Shown here piece after piece: positions 10,483 to 17,345 of a stretch of 39,011 bases of DNA; position 1 is the first letter of the stretch, and each line of letters opens with the position of its first letter. The translations under genes and the position numbers were made by a program. The notes under the pieces were generated by a model. The model did no database searches, was not told where the DNA came from, and saw only the letters and a program-made list of their open reading frames with translations. The DNA is from Streptomyces viridochromogenes DSM 40736. Its GTDB lineage: Bacteria; Actinomycetota; Actinomycetes; Streptomycetales; Streptomycetaceae. The stretch is taken from the NCBI RefSeq assembly GCF_000158955.1, contig NZ_GG657757.1, positions 6,981,295-7,020,305 on the forward strand, read 5' to 3'.

Positions 10483-11358
10483 TCAGAAGGGCAACCACCT
10501 CACCGTCTCATCGCCCTCCCGCAACGACGCCACCCGCCGCTCGAACTCGACAAGGGCCTTCGGGTTGCTCGGCGCATGCTGAGCAACCCACGCGCAACTG
10601 GCCGTCTCCCGAGCCCCTCGCAGCACCGAACACCCCTCCCACACCCGCACATCCCACCCGTACGCCTGCGCGAAGGACTCGTACGCCGCGTCCGAAACCC
10701 CGTACCGGTCGTGCGACAGCACCATCACCACCAGATCGTGCTCCCGCAGATCCGACGACACCGTCTCCAGATCTACCAGCACCGGCCCGTCCGGACCCAC
10801 ATGCACATTCCGCGGCAACGCGTCCCCGTGGATCGGCCCGGGCGCCAGATGCGGCGTCAGCCCCGCCGCCTCCGTCGCGAACCCGTCCCGCCGCGCCCGC
10901 AGATACGCCGCGTCCGCGGGATCGATCGCATCGCCCGCGAGCCGCAGCCACCGTTCCACACCACCCAGCAGATCACGGCCGGGAAGCTCGAAAGGAGGAA
11001 GAGGCGTGGCATGCACGACCCGTAGCAGTTCGGCCAGATCCCGCGGCTCGGCGGGCCGTACGGCGTCCGGAAGCCGATGCCACACCGTCACCGGGTGTCC
11101 GTCGACCAGCAGGGGTTCGGATGCGGCCGCCCGCACCGCCGGCACCCCCGCCTCGTCGAGCCACAGCGCGATGTCCAGTTCGCGCCGCGCCCGGTCGACA
11201 AGCTCCGCGTCGCGGCCCACCTTGACGACCAGGTCACCGGCGGCGAACACCGCGTTCTCGCCCAGCGCGAGCAGCTGTGCCGCGTGGGCCGAGCCGGTCC
11301 CCGCGCCGGGCAGCACCCCCGCCGCGGCCAGTACGTCCCGCGCCCGTGCCTCGTCCAT
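10483..11358 (-). CDS. APH/choline-kinase-like phosphotransferase
   Basis: The 291-aa product has the aminoglycoside phosphotransferase fold: an N-lobe with ENAVFAAGDLVVKVGR (Lys for ATP), the Brenner-type catalytic loop PGPIHGDALPRNVHV (HGDxxxxN) and the metal-binding LVDLETV. It would transfer phosphate from ATP to a hydroxyl group of a small molecule, but the substrate is not readable; this large family includes antibiotic kinases and metabolic kinases. ATG at 11358 with GGAGG six nt upstream. Divergent from the sugar ABC importer across 169 bp. Confidence 0.85.
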   Translation of the reverse strand: MDEARARDVLAAAGVLPGAGTGSAHAAQLLALGENAVFAAGDLVVKVGRDAELVDRARRELDIALWLDEAGVPAVRAAASEPLLVDGHPVTVWHRLPDAVRPAEPRDLAELLRVVHATPLPPFELPGRDLLGGVERWLRLAGDAIDPADAAYLRARRDGFATEAAGLTPHLAPGPIHGDALPRNVHVGPDGPVLVDLETVSSDLREHDLVVMVLSHDRYGVSDAAYESFAQAYGWDVRVWEGCSVLRGARETASCAWVAQHAPSNPKALVEFERRVASLREGDETVRWLPF

Positions 11359-11527
11359 CGTCCGCCTCCGTCGTCCAGGTTTCCGCGTGTGCCGCCGTCC
11401 GGTTCCGGCCATTCGCCCGTCAGTGTCGCATCGGCACAGGTCGGGCGGCATGCGCGAGGCCTTGACGAGGCACACCGCCTTCACGACCATGACCTGGCCA
11501 GCCGAGCCGCGCAAAGGGGCTGATTCC

Positions 11528-12463
11528 GTGACATCGGTGACCGAGGTGCGGAGACCGGCCGACCGGGAGCCCGGAAGACGCCCGCCCCGCCGGGTCGTCG
11601 ACCACGGCGCCTGGTTTCTCGTCCTGCCCGCACTGATCCCCATCCTCGTCCTGAGCGCCGGACCGCTGCTGTACGGGATCCTGCTGGCCTTCACCGACGC
11701 CCAGTCGGGCCGCACTGCGCCCACCCAGTGGATCGGCGGGCTCAACTTCCGGGACCTGCTCCACGACACGCTGTTCTGGGAGTCGTTCCGGATCGGGCTG
11801 GTGTGGGCGGTCGGGGTGACCGTGCCGCAGTTCCTGCTGGCGCTGGGCCTCGCCCTGCTGCTCAACCAGGACCTGCGGCTGCGCTGGCTGGCCCGCGCCC
11901 TGGCGATCATCCCCTGGGCCATGCCCGAGGTCGTCGTCGGCATCATGTGGCGGCTCGTCTACAACCCGGACGCGGGCATCCTCAACGAGACCCTGCGCGA
12001 CCTCGGCCTGGGCGGTGGCCGCGACTGGCTCAGCGGGCTCGCCACCGCGCTGCCCGCCGTGATCGTCGTGGGAGTGTGGGCGGGTATGCCCCAGACGACG
12101 GTCGCGCTGCTCGCGGGTCTCCAGAACACCCCGCGCGAACTCCACGAGGCGGCGGCGGTCGACGGCGCGAGCGCCTGGCGCCGGTTCCGCACGGTCACCT
12201 GGCCCGCCCTCAGACCGGTCGCCCTGGCCATCACCGCGCTCAACCTCATCTGGAACTTCAACGCCTTCGCCCTGGTCTACGTCCTCACCAGCGGCGGCCC
12301 CGGCGGCCGGACCCGGCTGCCGATGCTCTTCGCCTACGAAGAGGCCTTCCGCTACGGACAGTTCGGCTACGCGGCGGCGATGGGGTGCGTGATGGTGGCC
12401 GTGATCTCCATCGTCCTGGCCGTCTTCCTCGTCGGCCGCCTCAGGGGAGGTGACGAGGCGTGA
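11528..12463 (+). CDS. carbohydrate ABC transporter permease (MalF/UgpA type)
   Basis: An inner-membrane permease of 311 aa. Hydrophobic segments begin at WFLVLPALIPILVL, and the cytoplasmic EAA loop that docks the ATPase reads ELHEAAAVDGASAWRRFRTVTWPAL. GTG at 11528 has AAGGGG 8 nt upstream; earlier in-frame starts would put non-hydrophobic, atypical sequence in front. First gene of a three-gene import operon and coupled to the next permease by a GTGA overlap. No ATPase is present, as usual for Streptomyces sugar importers that share a general ATPase such as MsiK. Confidence 0.9.
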   Translation: MTSVTEVRRPADREPGRRPPRRVVDHGAWFLVLPALIPILVLSAGPLLYGILLAFTDAQSGRTAPTQWIGGLNFRDLLHDTLFWESFRIGLVWAVGVTVPQFLLALGLALLLNQDLRLRWLARALAIIPWAMPEVVVGIMWRLVYNPDAGILNETLRDLGLGGGRDWLSGLATALPAVIVVGVWAGMPQTTVALLAGLQNTPRELHEAAAVDGASAWRRFRTVTWPALRPVALAITALNLIWNFNAFALVYVLTSGGPGGRTRLPMLFAYEEAFRYGQFGYAAAMGCVMVAVISIVLAVFLVGRLRGGDEA

Positions 12464-13293
12464 GGACCCGCACCCCGGCCCGCGTCGGCCAGTACACGGC
12501 GCTGCTCGCCTACCTCTGCTTCCTCGCCTTCCCGTTCCTCTGGCTCGTCTCCACCGCGTTCAAGCCGCCGCGCGAGCTGGGCAGTCCGCACCCGACCTGG
12601 ATCCCGAAGGACCCCACCCTCGACAACTTCCGGCAGGCCTTCGACGAACAGCCGCTGCCGCACGCCGCCCTCAACTCCCTGCTCGCGGCGCTGGGGGCGG
12701 CGGTCGTCGCGGTGCTGATCGCGACACCGATGGCCTACGTCGTCGCCCGGCGCCGCACCCGGCTCGCGAAGGCGGTCACGGGCTGGGTGGTGGTCAGCCA
12801 GGCGTTCCCGTTCGTCCTGCTGATCATCCCGCTGTTCCTGGTGCTGAAGCACCTCCGGCTGATCAACTCCGTGCCCGGGCTGGTGCTGGTGTACGTGGTG
12901 TGGGCGCTGCCGTTCGCGCTGTGGATGCTCGCCGGGTACGTGCGGGCCGTACCGCCCGAACTGGAGGAGGCAGCCGCGGTCGACGGGGCCGGGCGGCTGC
13001 GGACACTCGTGTCGGTGACCGCGCCACTGCTCGCGCCGGGAATCGTGGCGACCGCGCTGTTCGCGTTCATCACGGCGTGGAACGAGTTCTTCTTCGCGCT
13101 GGTGCTGCTCAAGACGCCGGAGAAGCAGACCCTGCCGGTCGTGCTCACCCATTTCATCGGCGCCGAGGGCGTCGCCGACCTCGGCCCGCTCGCGGCGGCC
13201 GCGTTCCTCGCGACGCTGCCCTCGCTGGTCGTCTTCGCGATCATCCAGCGGCGCATCACGGGCGGCATGCTCACCGGGGCGGTGAAGAGCTGA
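12460..13293 (+). CDS. carbohydrate ABC transporter permease (MalG/UgpE type)
   Basis: The 277-aa second permease has about six membrane segments and the EAA loop ELEEAAAVDGAGRLRTLVSVTAPLLAPG. It would pair with the upstream permease to form the channel. GTG start overlaps the previous stop by 4 bp and its own TGA overlaps the next ATG by one base (TGATG), so all three genes are translationally coupled. Confidence 0.92.
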   Translation: MRTRTPARVGQYTALLAYLCFLAFPFLWLVSTAFKPPRELGSPHPTWIPKDPTLDNFRQAFDEQPLPHAALNSLLAALGAAVVAVLIATPMAYVVARRRTRLAKAVTGWVVVSQAFPFVLLIIPLFLVLKHLRLINSVPGLVLVYVVWALPFALWMLAGYVRAVPPELEEAAAVDGAGRLRTLVSVTAPLLAPGIVATALFAFITAWNEFFFALVLLKTPEKQTLPVVLTHFIGAEGVADLGPLAAAAFLATLPSLVVFAIIQRRITGGMLTGAVKS

Positions 13294-14570
13294 TGAGACA
13301 CCTGCGCCTGCTGCTCCCGGTCCTCCTGCTGCTCCTCGCCGGCTGCTCCTCCGGAGGCACCCGCGACGACAGCCGGATCACCCTGCGCTTCCAGTCCCTG
13401 GCCTGGCAGGAGGAGTCGGTCGAAGCGAACAAGGACCTGGTGAAGGAGTGGAACGCCACCCACCCCGACGTCAGGGTCGAGTACGTGCAGGGCAGCTGGG
13501 ACAGTGTTCACGACCAGTTGCTCACCGCCTTCGAGGGCGGTGAGGCACCCGACATCATCCACGACGCCTCCGACGACCTCGCGGACTTCGCCTACGGCGG
13601 CTACCTCGCCGATCTCACCGACCTGCTGCCCGCCCGGCTGAAGTCGGACATCCCGCGGCGCAGTTGGGAGACGGCCACCTTCGGCGACGGCGTCTACGGC
13701 GTGCCGTTCCTCCAGGAACCCCGCGTGCTGATCGCCAACGCGAAGTGGCTCAAGCGGTCCGGTGTCCGGATCCCGACCCCCGAGCGCCCCTGGACCTGGG
13801 CCGAGTTCCGCCGGATCACCGAAGGCCTCAGCGGCCAGGGCGAGTACGGCGTCGCCTGGCCGCTGAAGGAACCGGTCTCCGCCACGCTGAACCTCTCCCT
13901 GTCGGCGGGCGGACAGCTCTTCCACCGCGGGTCGGACGGCAAGGTGACGGTCCGGTTCGAGGCGGCCGATCAGGTGGTGCCGCGCACCGTCCACGACCAG
14001 GTCCGCACCGACCGCAGTGCCTCGCCCACCACCCTGGGCAGTGGCGGTTCGGACACCCTGCCCGGCTTCTTCGGCGGCCGGTACGCGATGGTCCCGCTGG
14101 GCTTCTCCTACCGCCAGCAGATCGTGCAGCAGGCCCCGAAGGGATTCGAGTGGCAGGTGCTGCCCGCTCCGGCAGGCGCGGGCGGACTCACCCAGGGCGT
14201 CAGCCCGCAGACCCTCTCGATCGCCGAGGACTGCCCGCACCAGAAGGAGGCGGCCGCCTTCATCGACTTCCTGCTGCGGCCGCGGAACATGGTCCGTCTC
14301 GCCCTCGGCGACTGGATGCTGCCCACCGGCACCCGGGCCCTGAACGACCCGGCTCTGCGCACGGCCGAGCACGGCTGGTCCACGGGCACGGCGCTCGCCG
14401 CCCACCTTCGCCCGGCACCCGCCCAGACCGTACGGGGCTATCCCGAGTGGAAGGACAAGGTGGCGACCCCGGCGCTCCAGGAGTACTACAGCGGGGCGAT
14501 CGACATCCGCGAGCTGCGGGAACGCCTGGAACGGGACGGCAACCTGGTGCTGGCGCGCTACCAGCGCTGA
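13293..14570 (+). CDS. sugar ABC transporter substrate-binding lipoprotein
   Basis: The 425-aa product starts with a lipoprotein signal LLLLLAGC (lipidated Cys18), followed by an extracytoplasmic solute-binding protein of the sugar type: EWNATHPDVRVEYVQG, GEAPDIIHDASDDLADFAYGGYLADLT, and YGVPFLQEPRVLIANAKWL. It would capture an oligosaccharide or sugar derivative and deliver it to the two permeases. Being the last gene of the operon is less common than being first. No LacI-type regulator or glycosidase lies beside it to suggest the sugar. Confidence 0.92.
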   Translation: MRHLRLLLPVLLLLLAGCSSGGTRDDSRITLRFQSLAWQEESVEANKDLVKEWNATHPDVRVEYVQGSWDSVHDQLLTAFEGGEAPDIIHDASDDLADFAYGGYLADLTDLLPARLKSDIPRRSWETATFGDGVYGVPFLQEPRVLIANAKWLKRSGVRIPTPERPWTWAEFRRITEGLSGQGEYGVAWPLKEPVSATLNLSLSAGGQLFHRGSDGKVTVRFEAADQVVPRTVHDQVRTDRSASPTTLGSGGSDTLPGFFGGRYAMVPLGFSYRQQIVQQAPKGFEWQVLPAPAGAGGLTQGVSPQTLSIAEDCPHQKEAAAFIDFLLRPRNMVRLALGDWMLPTGTRALNDPALRTAEHGWSTGTALAAHLRPAPAQTVRGYPEWKDKVATPALQEYYSGAIDIRELRERLERDGNLVLARYQR

Positions 14571-14600
14571 GTGCGGGGCCCGGCCGTGTGACCCCCGGGT

Positions 14601-14639
14601 GAAATTCCGTTGTGGGGCGCGGACGGCACCACCTAGCGT
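14601..14639 (+). promoter_or_regulatory. WblC/WhiB7-type promoter before the rRNA methyltransferase
   Basis: A -35 TTGTGG (14610-14615) and a -10 TAGCGT (14634-14639) are separated by 18 bp. Just upstream of the -35 is an AT-rich patch GAAATT (14601-14606) followed by CCG. An AT-rich stretch about 3 bp before the -35 is the known mark of promoters activated by WhiB7/WblC, the antibiotic-stress regulator. Transcription should begin near 14646-14647. Confidence 0.55.
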
Positions 14640-14646
14640 GCTGCTC

Positions 14647-14757
14647 GTGGGTATCAACGCGATCAACATCTCCGGTCACGCCCGGAGCTGCGCGCACGCC
14701 GTACGGGTGCGCCGCGGCCCCGGAGCCCTGACCGGCCCGGGGAGTCACGCCCGCTGA
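14647..14757 (+). CDS. candidate leaderless leader peptide (36 aa)
   Basis: A GTG lies 7 nt after the -10 hexamer, at the predicted transcription start, so it would be translated from a leaderless mRNA. It begins VGINAINISGHARSC and ends with a TGA at 14755, about 100 nt before the methyltransferase start. Inducible erm genes are typically controlled by ribosome stalling on such short ORFs. The promoter spacing and the hairpin downstream support it; no database match is claimed. Confidence 0.45.
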   Translation: MGINAINISGHARSCAHAVRVRRGPGALTGPGSHAR

Positions 14758-14797
14758 GCCTTTCGAGGCCGGCGTCTCACCCTCTCCTGCGTTCTCC

Positions 14798-14844
14798 GTC
14801 TTCCGGTCAGGGCCTTCGGCTGCCCTTTTCCCCTCACGGAAGAC
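14798..14844 (+). promoter_or_regulatory. nested hairpin ahead of the erm ribosome site (attenuator candidate)
   Basis: The outer stem GTCTTCCG (14798-14805) pairs perfectly with CGGAAGAC (14837-14844). Inside it, AGGGC (14809-14813) pairs with GCCCT (14822-14826) over a CTTCGG-type loop and is followed by TTT. The inner part looks like a short intrinsic terminator; the outer 3' arm abuts AAGGA (14845-14849), the likely ribosome site. Both transcription attenuation and occlusion of the ribosome site are possible. Confidence 0.5.
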
Positions 14845-14858
14845 AAGGACCGCAGGCC

Positions 14859-15638
14859 ATGGCCCGCCCCACCGCGACCTCCCGCGCGCTCTCGCAGAAC
14901 TTCCTCGCCGACCGCGCCACCGCCGAACGCTTCGCCCGACTTGCCGCCCCACAGGCCCGGCCGATCCCGCTGCTGCTCGAAGTCGGTGCCGGCAAAGGGG
15001 CGTTGACCGTCCCACTGGCCCGGCACTGCCAGGAGCTGCGCGCGTACGAGATCGACCCGCGGCTCGTGCCCGTCCTGCGCGGCCGCCTCTCCGGCACGCC
15101 ACACGTGCGCGTCGTCGGCGGGGACTTCCTCGCCCTCCGCCCGCCGCGCACGCCCTTCTCGGTCGCCGGGAACGTGCCGTTCTCCCGGACCGCCGCCGTC
15201 GTGGACTGGTGTCTGCGCGCTCCCGCCCTCACCGACGCCACCCTGCTCACCCAGCTCGAGTACGCCCGCAAACGCACGGGCGACTACGGCAACTGGACGC
15301 TGCTGACGGTCCGCAGCTGGCCCCGCTACGAGTGGCTGCTGCTCGGCCGGGTCGACCGGCGGGATTTCCGGCCGGTCCCACGCGTGGACGCGGGGGTGCT
15401 GCGCATCGAACGGCGTGCCACCCCGCTGCTCGACGAGGCCGCGTACCGGAGCTGGCGGTCCCTGGTCGAGCTGGGCTTCTCCGGGGTCGGCGGTTCGCTG
15501 CACGCCTCCCTGCGGCGGGCCCACCCGAGGCGGCGGGTGGACGCCGCGTTCCGGGCCGCGCGCCTGGATCCGGGGGCGCTCGTGGGCGAGGTGACGCCCG
15601 GGCGGTGGCTGCGGCTGCACGAGGCGCTGACCTCATGA
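14859..15638 (+). CDS. lrm: Erm-family 23S rRNA adenine N6-methyltransferase (Lrm/ErmO-like)
   Basis: Erm enzymes methylate A2058 of 23S rRNA and give resistance to macrolides and lincosamides. The 259-aa product has the family's start LSQNFLADRATAERFARLA, SAM-binding motif I LLLEVGAGKGALTVPLA (about residues 45-61), YEIDPRL, and motif IV GNVPFSRTAAVV with Asn-Val-Pro-Phe at the target-base site. The C-terminal part is helical. The context, with an OleD-like macrolide glycosyltransferase following directly, matches the lrm-mgt pair described in S. lividans, where Lrm mainly monomethylates A2058; that identity is inferred. ATG at 14859, with AAGGA 10 nt upstream next to the hairpin. This is resistance on a producer or environmental chromosome; no macrolide biosynthetic gene is in view. 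Confidence 0.88.
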   Translation: MARPTATSRALSQNFLADRATAERFARLAAPQARPIPLLLEVGAGKGALTVPLARHCQELRAYEIDPRLVPVLRGRLSGTPHVRVVGGDFLALRPPRTPFSVAGNVPFSRTAAVVDWCLRAPALTDATLLTQLEYARKRTGDYGNWTLLTVRSWPRYEWLLLGRVDRRDFRPVPRVDAGVLRIERRATPLLDEAAYRSWRSLVELGFSGVGGSLHASLRRAHPRRRVDAAFRAARLDPGALVGEVTPGRWLRLHEALTS

Positions 15639-15650
15639 GGCCCAAATGCG

Positions 15651-15679
15651 TTGACGAGACGTCTCGTCTCGCATACGGT
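15651..15679 (+). promoter_or_regulatory. mgt promoter with 16-bp palindromic operator
   Basis: -35 TTGACG (15651-15656) and -10 TACGGT (15674-15679) have an ideal 17-bp spacer. A perfect palindrome GACGAGACGTCTCGTC (15653-15668) starts within the -35 and fills most of the spacer, the classic position for a TetR-family repressor. The -10 ends 6 nt before the ATG at 15686, so the transcript is probably leaderless. No tetR gene lies nearby. Confidence 0.65.
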
Positions 15680-15685
15680 CGCCGC

Positions 15686-16888
15686 ATGACCAGTCGCGCT
15701 CACATCGCCATGTTCTCCATCGCCGCCCACGGGCACGTGAACCCGAGCCTCGAGGTGATCCGCGAGCTCGTGGCGCGCGGCCACCGGGTGACCTACGCGA
15801 TCCCGCCGGCCTTCGCCGAGAAGGTCGCGGCCACCGGTGCCGAGGTGAAGCCGTGGAACTCGACGCTGCCCTCGCCCGACGACGACCCGTCGGCGTGGGG
15901 GACCACACTCCTGGACAACGTCGAGCCGTTCCTCGACGACGCGATCCAGGCCCTGCCGCAGCTGATCGAGGCCTACGAGGGCGACGAACCGGACCTCGTG
16001 CTGCACGACATCGCCTCGTACCCGGCCCGCGTGCTCGCCCACCGCTGGGGCGTCCCCGCGATCTCCCTCTCGCCGGCCATGGTCGCCTGGGAGGGGTACG
16101 AGGAGGAGGTCGCCGAGCCCATGTGGGCGGAGCCGAAGCAGACCGAGCGGGGCCGCGCCTACTTCGCCCGTTTCCAGGCCTGGCTGGAGGAGAACGGGAT
16201 CAGCCTGCACCCCGACGCGTTCGGCGGCCGGCCCGACCGCTCGATCGTCCTGATCCCCAAGGCGCTCCAGCCGAACGCGGACCGCGTCGACGAGAGCGTG
16301 TACTCCTTCGTCGGAGCCTGCCAGGGCGACCGGACCGCCGAGGGCGACTGGCAGCGGCCGGCGGGCGCGGAGAAGGTCGCGCTCGTCTCCCTCGGGTCGG
16401 CCTTCACCAAGCGGCCCGGCTTCTACCGGGAGTGCGTCAAGGCGTTCGGCGGCCTGCCGGGCTGGCACCTGGTGCTCTCGATCGGCAAGCACATCGACCC
16501 GGCCGAGTTCGCGGACGTCCCCGCAAACGTAGAGGTGCGGTCGTGGGTGCCGCAGCTGACGATCCTCAAGCAGGCCGACCTGTTCGTCACGCACGCGGGC
16601 GCGGGCGGCAGCCAGGAGGGCCTGGCCACCGCCACGCCGATGATCGCCGTACCGCAGGCCGCGGACCAGTTCGGCAACGCGGCGGTCCTTGAGGGCCTCG
16701 GCGTCGCCCGGCACCTCCCCACCGAGGAGGCGACCGGCGAGGCCCTGCGCGAGGCCGCCCTCGCCCTGGTGGGCGACCCGGAGGTCGCCCGTCGGCTGAA
16801 GGTGATCCAGGGCGAGATGGCCGAGGAGGGCGGCACGCACCGCGCGGCCGACCTCGTCGAGGCCGAACTGCGCGCCCACCAGGGCTAG
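15686..16888 (+). CDS. mgt: macrolide glycosyltransferase (Mgt/OleD-like, GT1)
   Basis: OleD/Mgt enzymes transfer glucose from UDP-glucose to the 2'-OH of macrolide amino sugars, inactivating the drug. The 400-aa product has a GT-B fold: N-terminal IAMFSIAAHGHVNPSLEVIREL with the probable catalytic base His15, a hinge, and the donor-binding VTHAGAGGSQEGLATATPMIAVPQAADQFGNA motif followed by the GVARHLPTEEATGE segment typical of OleD. No signal peptide, so it acts in the cytoplasm. The ATG at 15686 has no Shine-Dalgarno and sits at the predicted transcription start. It follows the rRNA methyltransferase by 47 bp but has its own promoter and operator, so the two resistance genes can respond to different signals. 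Confidence 0.92.
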   Translation: MTSRAHIAMFSIAAHGHVNPSLEVIRELVARGHRVTYAIPPAFAEKVAATGAEVKPWNSTLPSPDDDPSAWGTTLLDNVEPFLDDAIQALPQLIEAYEGDEPDLVLHDIASYPARVLAHRWGVPAISLSPAMVAWEGYEEEVAEPMWAEPKQTERGRAYFARFQAWLEENGISLHPDAFGGRPDRSIVLIPKALQPNADRVDESVYSFVGACQGDRTAEGDWQRPAGAEKVALVSLGSAFTKRPGFYRECVKAFGGLPGWHLVLSIGKHIDPAEFADVPANVEVRSWVPQLTILKQADLFVTHAGAGGSQEGLATATPMIAVPQAADQFGNAAVLEGLGVARHLPTEEATGEALREAALALVGDPEVARRLKVIQGEMAEEGGTHRAADLVEAELRAHQG

Positions 16889-16933
16889 TGCCCCGACAGG
16901 CAAGGTTCGCCCCGTCGCGACGCCCGGCACGCT

Positions 16934-16956
16934 CCCCCGAGCTCTTCGAGCAGGGG
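16934..16956. repeat. intergenic hairpin repeat, copy 1
   Basis: CCCCC, GA, GCTC-TTC-GAGC, A, GGGG: a short stem-loop closed by a C/G run. It shares the core AGCTCTTCGAGCAGGGG with the copy at 17021. It also follows the mgt stop by 46 bp and could act as a terminator. Confidence 0.6.
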
Positions 16957-17020
16957 CCCCCACTCGCCGCACCGGCCGAAAGCCCGAGTACGTCCCGTAC
17001 GAGGACGTCCGGCCGGCACT

Positions 17021-17044
17021 CCCCCAAGCTCTTCGAGCAGGGGG
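17021..17044. repeat. intergenic hairpin repeat, copy 2
   Basis: CCCCC, AA, GCTC-TTC-GAGC, A, GGGGG, followed by TACCCCCA. It is the fuller copy, with a 5-bp outer and 4-bp inner stem. Similar CTCTTCGAGC hairpins recur between Streptomyces genes. Confidence 0.6.
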
Positions 17045-17292
17045 TACCCCCAGAGCACGCACCGGACGCCGCTCCTCGACGGGCAAACGGTGCCTGCCGC
17101 GGCACTGGTCGGGGCGCCCGCCCCGCGCCGGGCCGTTTCGCCCGCACTCCGCGACGGCCTGGCGGGTCAGGGGCATGCGGGCAGGGTCGAGAGCCGCGTC
17201 CACGCGTGCTGCCTGTACCCTCCGGGACGCCCCCGGCGCCGTACCCGGCAGTGCCGGGGACGTCCTGCACGTGCGCCGTCTCACGCACTGAG

Positions 17293-17328
17293 AGGGCCCG
17301 TTGGTTTATCCGGAAACCAACGGGCCCT
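17293..17328. terminator. strong bidirectional terminator
   Basis: A perfect 15-bp stem, AGGGCCCGTTGGTTT (17293-17307) with AAACCAACGGGCCCT (17314-17328), and a 6-nt loop. It lies 17 bp past the MMPL stop on the minus strand and also ends transcription coming from mgt. Confidence 0.9.
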
Positions 17329-17345
17329 TCGGGCGGCGGCGGGGC

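Larger units (their letters stand above)
16889..17345. other. 457-bp intergenic region between convergent genes
   Basis: No convincing gene. It holds two copies of a GC-rich hairpin repeat near mgt, a stretch of 240 bp in which I see nothing definite, and a strong terminator next to the MMPL gene. Confidence 0.7.

Noticed and set aside
12450..13292. A 281-residue N-terminal extension of the sugar-binding lipoprotein
   Set aside because: It would overlap the second permease in another frame; the lipobox starts directly after the ATG at 13293.
14859..16888. Part of a macrolide biosynthetic cluster
   Set aside because: The methyltransferase and glycosyltransferase are typical resistance genes, but no polyketide synthase, P450 or sugar gene lies in the window; it reads as a stand-alone resistance locus.
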